This document shows positions 57,777 through 64,000 of a DNA stretch of 64,000 nucleotides, piece by piece. The first letter of the stretch is position 1, and the number at the start of each line of letters is the position of its first letter. The notes beneath the pieces were generated by a model. That model saw only the letters and a list, made by a program, of their open reading frames with translations. It was not told where the DNA came from and made no database searches. This DNA comes from Streptomyces altiplanensis (GTDB lineage Bacteria; Actinomycetota; Actinomycetes; Streptomycetales; Streptomycetaceae): contig RHMC01000009.1 in NCBI GenBank assembly GCA_003719395.1, positions 1 through 64,000 on the forward strand. Reading direction: 5' to 3'. A program made the position numbers and the translations under genes.

Positions 57777-58682
57777 TCAGATGCGGATGACAATCTTCCC
57801 GCGGGTGCGTCCGCGCTCGGCCTGCACATGGGCGTCGGCGATCCGCTCCAGGGGATAGGTCTGTTCGACACGGGGTGTGTAGCGGCCTTGCCTGCCCAGT
57901 TCCGCGGCCTCGGACAGGAGGGTGGAGTCGTTCTCCGCGTCGACCACATGGGTGCCCAGGCGCCGCCCGCCTGCATGGTCGGCGACCGTCGCAACGCGCG
58001 TGGGGTCACCCGTGATCGCGACGAGGTCGTCCAGGGAACCGGAGGCCGCGGTGTCGAGCGTGACGTCGACGCCGTGCCGAACGAGAGCGGAGAGGCGCTG
58101 CGCGAGACCGGGACCGTAGGTCGTGGGAACGGCACCGAGAGAGGTGAGGAAGGCGTGGTTGCGCTCGCTGGCTGTCCCGATCACGGTGGCACCTCGGGCC
58201 ACAGCGATCTCGACTGCCGCACTGCCCACGCCTCCGGCGGCGCCCTCGACGAGAAGGGTGCGCCCCGACAGGGGTCCGAGCGCGTTCAGACCACGCAGCG
58301 CGGTCACGGACGCGAGGCCGGCGCCCGCGGCCTGCTCATCGGTCCAGGTCTCGGCGGCGTGCGCCCAGGCCGAGAGGACGGCCAGCTCTGCGGTCGCGCC
58401 GGTGACACCGCCCAGTCCGAAGACGCGGTCGCCGATGCTCACCCCCTGCACCCCGTCACCGATTTCGTCGACCACACCGACGGCGTCGCGTCCAGGAACG
58501 GCGGGCAGCTCCACGGGGAGCAGCTCCCGCAGGGCGCCGGCGCGGAGCTTCCAGTCGATCGGATTGACGCCGGCCGCCGCGACGCGAACACGGATCTCCC
58601 CCGGACCGGGGTGGGGGTCGGGAGCCTGCTCGATCCTCAGGCTCTTCGGGCCGCCGAATTCGTGGAAGCGGGCTGCACGCAT
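57777..58682 (-). CDS. zinc-independent quinone oxidoreductase (MDR family)
   Basis: 301 residues, intact, ATG at 58682. Medium-chain dehydrogenase fold: PGPGEIRVRVAAAGVNPIDW, PAVPGRDAVGVVDEIGDGV, cofactor motif LLVEGAAGGVGSAAVEIA (NADPH), C-terminal HVQAERGRTRGKIVIRI. Zinc-binding Cys residues are lacking, as in quinone reductases. Divergent from an HxlR regulator, the classic arrangement for a redox- or electrophile-induced gene. Confidence 0.9.
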   Translation of the reverse strand: MRAARFHEFGGPKSLRIEQAPDPHPGPGEIRVRVAAAGVNPIDWKLRAGALRELLPVELPAVPGRDAVGVVDEIGDGVQGVSIGDRVFGLGGVTGATAELAVLSAWAHAAETWTDEQAAGAGLASVTALRGLNALGPLSGRTLLVEGAAGGVGSAAVEIAVARGATVIGTASERNHAFLTSLGAVPTTYGPGLAQRLSALVRHGVDVTLDTAASGSLDDLVAITGDPTRVATVADHAGGRRLGTHVVDAENDSTLLSEAAELGRQGRYTPRVEQTYPLERIADAHVQAERGRTRGKIVIRI

Positions 58683-58948
58683 AATCCTCTGCCTTACCTT
58701 TGCCGGGCTAGATGATGGTGTTCTTTCGACGCCCGTGGCTCCGGTGAGGGGCTGGCCGGCAAGCTGGCTGCCGGCCGGAGGAGGACGGGTGCGGATCAGT
58801 GAGGTCGCCGATCAGGCGGGCGGCCGCCCTCCCCCCGAAAAGCGGATTCCGCCCGGCGTAGGAATACCTCCCGCTGCGCCGATGCTCAGGAAGATATCCA
58901 GAAGGTCGGTCACCATCTGGATACCAAGACGGGCGACGGGAGACCTCG

Positions 58949-59335
58949 ATGACACAACGGCGGCCGCTGCCACCCGACTTGTTCGACGAGCTGTGCCCGT
59001 CCTCGCTGCTCCCCTTCCGCTTCGGTGACAAATGGGCCTCCATGGTCCTCCTCTGCCTGGACGACGGCCCGCGCAGATACTCCGAACTCCGCGTGCCGCT
59101 GCGCCGCGTCACCCCGAAGGCACTGACCCAGTCGCTCCGAGGCTTGGAGCGGAACGGGTTCGTGTCACGCACGGTGCACGCCGACCCGAAACTGCGGGTG
59201 GAGTACGCGCTCACACCGCTGGGCCGCAGCATGCTGGAGCCGCTGGACGCCGCGTGCCGTTGGGCGGTCGAGCACTGGGACGAACTGCTCGACGCCCACG
59301 AGGGCGGCGAGGACGCCGCCTCCCCCGTCGGCTGA
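58949..59335 (+). CDS. HxlR-family transcriptional regulator
   Basis: 128 residues, intact. Winged-helix HxlR fold: FGDKWASMVLLCLDDGPRRYSE, VTPKALTQSLRGLERNGFVS, VEYALTPLGRSMLEPL. A Cys at residue 16 (DELCPSSLL) sits where redox-sensing HxlR members such as YodB/HypR have theirs. Likely represses the divergent quinone oxidoreductase; 266 bases lie between them. Operator not clearly identified. Confidence 0.88.
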   Translation: MTQRRPLPPDLFDELCPSSLLPFRFGDKWASMVLLCLDDGPRRYSELRVPLRRVTPKALTQSLRGLERNGFVSRTVHADPKLRVEYALTPLGRSMLEPLDAACRWAVEHWDELLDAHEGGEDAASPVG

Positions 59336-59339
59336 CCTC

Positions 59340-59749
59340 GAACCTGCTCAGAACCCCTGACACCATGGTCTGCGGAGGATGCTGCTGTCGCTCGCCGGTG
59401 ACCAGGAAGACGCGGGGCAGGCCGGCCTCTCAGGCCCTGCCGCGTCGGCGGCGTGGCCCCCCGCCGGGCACTTTCTCAGCTCGTTGATCCTGTGTGGTTC
59501 ACGCGAACCTCGACGGCCTTTCGCGCGCGTCCGTCCTCGCCCGGTGGCGCACACTCCCTCACCTGTGCGCCGGGCTCCCGTAACCGCAATGCGAGCGCCA
59601 CCAGCGGTTCGACATCCCACGCGCGGCCCACAGGTCGGCAACAACGCACGCACCGCGCGTCTCCCGTCTCCGCGGGTACCGGTCTCGGTCGGCGGTCGTG
59701 CGGTCTGACAGGGGCCTCGCCCCAAGCCTCCCGGGGCGCTCTGCATGGA
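59340..59749. other. about 400 bases with no supported gene
   Basis: No frame here shows a recognisable family or convincing start. Codon bias is poor in all frames compared with the neighbours. Probably decayed sequence. Confidence 0.4.
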
Positions 59750-59784
59750 GCAAGGGCACGGAGGGGAAACCTCCTTGCCCTTGC
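59750..59784. terminator. strong hairpin, terminator-like
   Basis: GCAAGGGCA / TGCCCTTGC outer stem (9 base pairs) with inner GGAGG / CCTCC and loop GGAAA, followed by TTTG. It lies about 190 bases past the SDR stop (minus strand) and 415 bases past HxlR, with no intact gene between. Confidence 0.7.
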
Positions 59785-59973
59785 TTTGTATCCGCGGTGA
59801 GGGACGACCTCTCGTCGAGGACGCCTGGCTCCGTCCCGTGTTCGGTGCCACGACGGGGGACGACCCGGTTGATCCCTGCGGTCCGGCCCTGCCTGGCCTA
59901 CTCGTCCCGCTGACCCACCAGGGATTACGGGACAGCCCGCAGGTGGTGGTTTGCCGCTGGCTGGTAGCGGCCT

Positions 59974-60720
59974 TCAGAGCTGGGTTTCTCCGCCGTCCAC
60001 CGCCAGTTCGACGCCGGTGGTGTACGTGGCGTCGAAGGCGAGGAACGCAGCCGCCTTCGCGAACTCCTCGACGGTGCCGTAGCGCTTCATGGGATTACTC
60101 GCGGTCCGCTCCGCCCTGAACCGGTCGGCGGCCTCCTTGGACAAGCCCATCGTTTCCAGGATCCCCGAGTCGATGGGACCTGGGCTGATCGCGTTCACAC
60201 GGATCCCTCGCGGAAGCAGCTCGCGGGAGAGGGTGCGGGCCATCGAGCGCAGCGCCGCCTTGCCCGCCGCGTAGACGCTGGTGTCCATCAGGCCCATGAC
60301 GTTGGCGATCGAGGTGGTGAGGACGACGCCGGCATCCTCGCTCAGCAGCGGGGCGAGCTTCTGTACGGAGAAGAAGGCACCCTTGACGTTGATCGCGAAC
60401 AGCTCGTCGTACATCTCCTCGGTCGTGGAGTCGAGGGGCGTGAGGGGTGAGACGCCGGCGTTGACGAAGAGGGCCTCGACCGAGCCGAGGTCGCTCTTCA
60501 CCCGGTCGGCGAGTGTGTCCAGGTCGGCCAGTGAGGCCACATCGGCCCGGACGGCCACGGCCTTCGTGCCGAGCCGCTCGCGCGCCGCGTCGAGCTTGGC
60601 CTGGGACCGGCCGGTTATCACCACGCGGGCTCCGCCTCGCACCAGCAGCTCCGCCACCGCGAGTCCCATGCCGCTGCTGCCACCCGTGATCACGGCGTTC
60701 TTGTCGCTGTACTTACCCAT
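59974..60720 (-). CDS. short-chain dehydrogenase/reductase
   Basis: 248 residues, intact. ATG at 60720 (MGKYSDKNAVITGGSSGMG) has GGAG 10 bases upstream; the ATG at 60741 has none. Cofactor motif GGSSGMG, VNAGVSPLTPLD, catalytic TSIANVMGLMDTSVYAAGK (Ser, Tyr, Lys) and NAISPGPIDSGIL. Substrate unknown. Downstream on the same strand of the truncated aldo/keto reductase; intact among several broken SDR pieces. Confidence 0.88.
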   Translation of the reverse strand: MGKYSDKNAVITGGSSGMGLAVAELLVRGGARVVITGRSQAKLDAARERLGTKAVAVRADVASLADLDTLADRVKSDLGSVEALFVNAGVSPLTPLDSTTEEMYDELFAINVKGAFFSVQKLAPLLSEDAGVVLTTSIANVMGLMDTSVYAAGKAALRSMARTLSRELLPRGIRVNAISPGPIDSGILETMGLSKEAADRFRAERTASNPMKRYGTVEEFAKAAAFLAFDATYTTGVELAVDGGETQL

Positions 60721-60788
60721 GCTGAAGTCGCTCCGTTCCATCGCCGAACCATGGTGGTACGTCTAAACATCGCCGTTCGCGGGACGCG

Positions 60789-61418
60789 TCAGCGGCGGGT
60801 CTCGATCTCCATGTCACCCGAGATGACCGTGCGGATGTGGTCGCCGGCGAGCAGGTCGTGCGGATTTCCGAGGCCGATGGCGCTGACCTCGTCGAGCCGG
60901 GCCAGCTGGGAGGGAGTGAGGTCGACTTGGAGGGCACCCAGGTTGTCCTTGAGCTGCGCGACCGTACGAGCGCCGATGACCGGTGCCGCCACGCCCGGGG
61001 CGTTCAGGGTCCAGGCCAGTGCGACCTGGGCGGGTGTGTGGCCCAGCTCCGTGGCCACCTCCTTCACCACATCGGCGATGGCGAGGGTGCGTTCGGTGAC
61101 CATGCCCAGGGCGGCGTTGAGGCTCCTGCGGCTGCCGGCCGTCTCGCCGGCGACCGGGCCCGCCGGGTTCAGGTCGTCCCGGCCGTACTTGCCGGTGAGC
61201 ACCCCGCCGCCCAGCGGGGAGAAGGGGACCACGCCCAGTCCCATCTCGCGTGCCATGGGGATGAGGTCGCGCTCCCCGGTACGCTCGATCAGGCTGTACT
61301 CGATCTCCAGCGCGACCAGCGGCGACCAGCCGCGCAGGTCGGCGATCGTCTGCATGCGCGACACCTGCCAGGCCGGTGCGCTGGAGACCGCCACGTACAG
61401 GACCTTGCCCTCAGCCAC
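60789..61418 (-). pseudogene. C-terminal two thirds of an aldo/keto reductase
   Basis: About 209 residues: GKVLYVAVSSAPAWQVSRM, LEIEYSLIERTGERDLIPMA, GLGVVPFSPLGGGVLTGKYG, PVIGARTVAQLKDNLGAL. The first 130 or so residues, with the catalytic Asp, Tyr, Lys and His, are absent; at about 61418 the sequence becomes unrelated. So the enzyme cannot be active. Confidence 0.78.
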
Positions 61419-61426
61419 CCCATGGG

Positions 61427-61545
61427 CACCTCGGCGGCCACCCGGGGCGCTGTCGTCACCGGCGGATCGTGTGGCGACCGCCGGGCCGTCGCCCAGAGGA
61501 TCGCCCAGGACGGCCTGGCGGTCGTGGTGAACCACGCCCAGGACA
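61427..61545 (+). pseudogene. N-terminal scrap of an SDR, head-on to the aldo/keto reductase fragment
   Basis: On the plus strand GAVVTGGSCGDRRAVAQR and IAQDGLAVVVNHAQD resemble the Rossmann start of an SDR (expected GGSRGIGRAVAQRLAQ). It ends within about 40 codons. It abuts the broken end of the aldo/keto reductase, marking a recombination junction near 61420. Confidence 0.5.
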
Positions 61546-61713
61546 CGGTTGCTTCCTCTGGGCTCTCACGTCCCAGTTTCCAGGTGTCCAAGATCAAGGG
61601 GAAGCTTCAGCCTGTGGCTGTAAACGATGGATGCTTCGCGCCCCAAGGTCACTCCTTCGAGGCTCAGCACTTGTACGTCCGCGTACAACTCGTAGGGTGG
61701 CAGGGAGAGTTAC

Positions 61714-62328
61714 GTGCGAAGAAAGGTTCAGGCAATGGCTTTGCGACAGAGGCTGGGACTGAGACGCGGGCGTGCCGCCTTTCGGGCACAAGAGATTTCG
61801 GTCAAACTTTCGATCCCGTTCGTCGCGGAGATCAACGGGGTGTGGGTGCCCGCAGAACCTGAGCGGGAGGCCTCGTGGGAGCTGTATGTCGAACTCGCCA
61901 CTCGCATCTCGGTTGTCGAGCTGGGAGAGGATGACGGGCTGCTGCGGGAGGCGCTGTCCTCCCTCTACACGGTATTTGGGACGACGCGGGAGATCCTGCG
62001 TCGGTACGGCCCCGCCGTCGCGCCGCGAGTGGCACCGGGGAACGTGACCTTCGGCGTGCTGGCTGTCAATGTGCTGAATCTTTCCATCCGGCCGCTGCTG
62101 AGCCGATGGCATCCACTGCTGACCGCACACGAGGCGACACGCAGCCCCCAGATCGATCCGGTCGCACACGAGCGCCAGTGGGCGCGAGCAGCGGAACTGC
62201 GGGCAGAGATCGAGTCCGTGAGGAAGGTGCTGCTGGCGCTTGCACAGACTCTGAACGAGGTTGCGGGTGTCGGCGACCTGATCACCGTACAGATGCCACG
62301 CCAACAGCAAGTGCGAGGAACGACCTGA
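61714..62328 (+). CDS. uncharacterised protein, 204 residues
   Basis: I do not recognise a named family. GTG at 61714 has GGGAGAG at good spacing; the ATG at 61735 is the alternative. An amphipathic body (IPFVAEINGVWVPAEPEREA, WELYVELATRISVVELGEDD, LLREALSSLYTVFGTTREIL) leads to a Trp/His-rich centre (LSIRPLLSRWHPLLTAHEA) and a helical end (AELRAEIESVRKVLLALAQT). No signal peptide or membrane helix. Such proteins often sit near WD40/NTPase genes in Streptomyces, as here, but function is unknown. Confidence 0.6.
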   Translation: MRRKVQAMALRQRLGLRRGRAAFRAQEISVKLSIPFVAEINGVWVPAEPEREASWELYVELATRISVVELGEDDGLLREALSSLYTVFGTTREILRRYGPAVAPRVAPGNVTFGVLAVNVLNLSIRPLLSRWHPLLTAHEATRSPQIDPVAHERQWARAAELRAEIESVRKVLLALAQTLNEVAGVGDLITVQMPRQQQVRGTT

Positions 62329-62719
62329 GTCTGTCCCTCAACCCTCCGACCGTCGCAGGGCGGTGGGGCCTTCTCGACATTTTCGAGGTGCCGGCGGCCG
62401 GCGGGTGTGACCGGCGACGGCTCTGCCCGATGTGAACATCAGCCCCGGGGTGGCCGAGGACTACTGGGTCTCTGGCTCGACAGAGGCGCAGCGCAGGGAC
62501 ATCCGATGGGAGCCCATGACTGATCAGAGAACCGCGGTTGCACAGGCTTTGCGCCTGGTCTCGAGCCGCTTCCTGCACGCGTCGGGTGCCGTGCTCGGAG
62601 GCTCTGCGGCCCAGGACTGCGCCACCTCACCCAGTGATCCGGATGGGGCCGTACTCCTGCCGGGCCCGATGACGTGGCGCACCGGGAAGAGGGTGTGGCA
62701 GGACCTACGGGAAACTGAC
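62329..62719. other. about 390 bases with no supported gene
   Basis: Frames are open here because of GC content, but I see no family motif, ribosome site or consistent codon bias. Possibly decayed continuation of the serine-peptidase fragment to the right. Confidence 0.4.
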
Positions 62720-62938
62720 GGCCTGCTCCCCTTGAGGGCGGGAGCCGTGAGACCGAGGGCGATCACACGGGCCTGCACGCCGCTGACACCGGGGGCGTGC
62801 ATGGCCGCGACGTCCCGGCGCAATCGCTCGGCGTACGAGGGACCGGTGGGGCGGGCGACGGCGGGAGCCACCCTGGTGACCGAGCAGCACGGCGGCGCCG
62901 GCTGCCGCGGCGAGGCGCTTTCGAAGAGTCAGATCCAT
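62720..62938 (-). pseudogene. N-terminal fragment of a serine-type D-Ala-D-Ala carboxypeptidase/beta-lactamase-like protein
   Basis: ATG at 62938 opens a signal-peptide-like MDLTLRKRLAAAAGAAVLLG. After a one-base slip near 62875 comes YAERLRRDVAAMHAPGVSGV and QARVIALG, typical of the start of secreted DD-peptidase (class C) proteins. The SxxK catalytic region and all else is missing; downstream is unrelated. Remnant. Confidence 0.5.
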
Positions 62939-63051
62939 GGCCGCACGCCAGTTTCGCCCCTGGGCGGGACACGATCCGGCACACCTCAGGATCGAGCTGG
63001 GGATCTCCCCCCGAACGCGGGCCGTCCCCGGTCGGCTTGCCGCCCCGGCGC

Positions 63052-64000
63052 TCACTTCGGGCAGAGCGGGCGGGACGCGGGTCCCGGGGGTACGCCCTCG
63101 CGCCACCGGTCGGCGGTGAACGAGCCGCCCGGCCCATCCGCACAGTGACCGAACCGGATCCACCGTCGCTTCGACGTTCCACAGCCGTGCTGTGCCGTCC
63201 TTGGCCCAGCTGGCCAACGCCTTACCGCCGGAGGTGAACGCCGCACCGGTGACACCCGCGCCGTGCCCCTCCAGCGGATCGCCGATCTGGCGCTCGGTGG
63301 CGACGTCCCAGAGCCGGACCGTGTGGTCGTTGCCCCCGGTGGCGAGGGTGCTCCCGTCGGGGCTGAACACCACGGACGTGACGCCGCCGCGGTGGCCCCT
63401 CAGTGGGGCCCCGATCCGCTCGTGTGTGACCGCGTCCCAGAGCCGGACGGTGTCGTCGCGGCTCGCGGTGGCGAGCGTCGTGCCGTCCGGGCTCCAGGCC
63501 ACCGCCGCTATCTGCGCGGTGTGATCGATCGGGGTCTCGCCGATACGGCGGTGCGTGGCCATGTCCCAGAACGCCACGGTGCCGTCCTCCGTGACGGTGG
63601 CGAGGGTGCGGCCGTCCGGGCTCAACGCGACGCTGACGGACCAGGCACCGAGTGCTGTGCCGGTGGGAGGCCGTGCCGCCAGGTCCCATACGTGTACGGA
63701 GTCCGGACCGCCGCTGACGATGGTCCTGCCGTCCGGGCTGAAGGACAGCGCACCGACGTCGCCTGTGTCGAGCAGCGGTTCGCCGACGGGGCGGCGGGCC
63801 GCGACGTCCCGGAGTCGTAGCCCGTCGGCCCCGATCGCGAGCACGGCACCGTCGGGGCGGAACGCGAGGCTGGGGCTGATGCCGTCGGCATCACGGGCCA
63901 GCGGATCGCCGACCCGGCGTCGTGTGGCGACGTTCCAGAGGCGCACGGTCTCCTCGGAGTCCACGACGGCCAGGGCCCGCCCGTCCGGGCTGAGCGCCGC
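63052..64000 (-). CDS. WD40 beta-propeller protein, 5' part outside window (frameshift near the end)
   Basis: Seven WD repeats are visible, each with an SPDG turn and an RLWD/VWD end (TVRLWNV, DGLRLRDV, SVHVWDL, TVAFWDM, TVRLWDA, HTVRLWDV, TARLWNV). After a slip near 63150 the C-terminus reads GSFTADRWREGVPPGPASR and ends CPK at 63052. This tail (LC...G.sft...W..yvPPgP.yr..Cp) is typical of Streptomyces nSTAND NTPase or trypsin-like proteins with WD40 sensors. The effector/NTPase half lies beyond the right edge. Confidence 0.82.

Noticed and set aside
58683-58948. HxlR operator in the QOR-HxlR intergenic region
   Set aside because: GGTCACC...GGATACC around 58909-58926 is only loosely symmetric; not strong enough to call.
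59745-60119. Plus-strand open frame of 124 codons
   Set aside because: It starts inside the strong hairpin at 59750 and runs antisense into the SDR gene; no family match.

Overview
The window is a piece of a Streptomyces chromosome. Support for this comes from the very high GC with strong third-position GC, the frequent GTG starts, the HTH/DUF397 pairing, the actinobacterial coproheme route (HemQ plus a HemY/CgoX-type oxidase), and the gene order murA2 / acnA / GH92 / ngcEFG / rok7B7 / xylFGH / dxs / fadAB / hemE. From memory, that order matches the S. coelicolor SCO5998 to about SCO6031 neighbourhood.

The sequence carries at least 25 apparent frameshifts inside otherwise well conserved genes. 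Wherever I rebuilt the reading frame, one missing base, usually in a G or C run, restored it. I therefore read them as deletion errors of the assembly and annotate each affected gene as one CDS spanning the shift. The fragments between 56.5 and 63 kb are different: whole domains are missing there, which single-base errors cannot explain.

Layout. (1) 0-7.7 kb: an iron-box-controlled cluster. A peptide-type solute-binding lipoprotein diverges from a VioC-like dioxygenase, an SbnB-like opine dehydrogenase, a fold-III PLP decarboxylase, an SbnA-like synthase and a MATE exporter. There is no NRPS or IucA/C enzyme. This gene set fits an aminopolycarboxylate metallophore of the EDDS/EDHA kind. (2) 7.7-13.4 kb: polysaccharide deacetylase, GNAT, small zinc protein, ABC transporter pair, AIM24 protein, PTH2 and a DUF4142 protein. 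(3) 13.5-15.9 kb: a DUF692 (multinuclear iron oxidase, MNIO) protein with a fused helical C-terminal domain, followed by a TIGR04222-type membrane protein whose tail contains five SSCG units, a likely enzyme/substrate pair. (4) 16-25 kb: secreted tripeptidyl peptidase, hemQ, cgoX, DUF4349 lipoprotein, CoA-disulfide-reductase-like enzyme, hemE, DUF3000 protein and an orphan response regulator. (5) 25.4-36 kb: RNase D, fadAB, a beta-propeller protein, NYN protein, amino acid permease and dxs. (6) 36-48.6 kb: sugar uptake island xylFGH, rok7B7, ngcEFG and a secreted GH92 alpha-mannosidase. (7) 48.7-56.5 kb: a deleted HTH gene with DUF397 partner, acnA, a flavin-dependent oxidoreductase, a BBE-like FAD oxidase and murA2, a MurA fused to an XRE helix-turn-helix. 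The same 16-base operator shape, ATCTC-N6-GAGAT, sits at the murA2 promoter and upstream of acnA. (8) 56.5-64 kb: an accessory zone of partial SDR, aldo/keto reductase and serine-peptidase genes among intact QOR/HxlR, SDR and unknown genes, ending in a WD40 repeat protein cut by the window edge.

Functionally the window links iron handling (metallophore, coproheme synthesis, aconitase), beta-oxidation, and carbon-source sensing with uptake of xylose and chitin-derived sugars. The two most promising undescribed systems are the MNIO/Cys-tail pair and the HTH-MurA regulator with its operators. No rRNA, tRNA, CRISPR array or intact insertion sequence was recognised.
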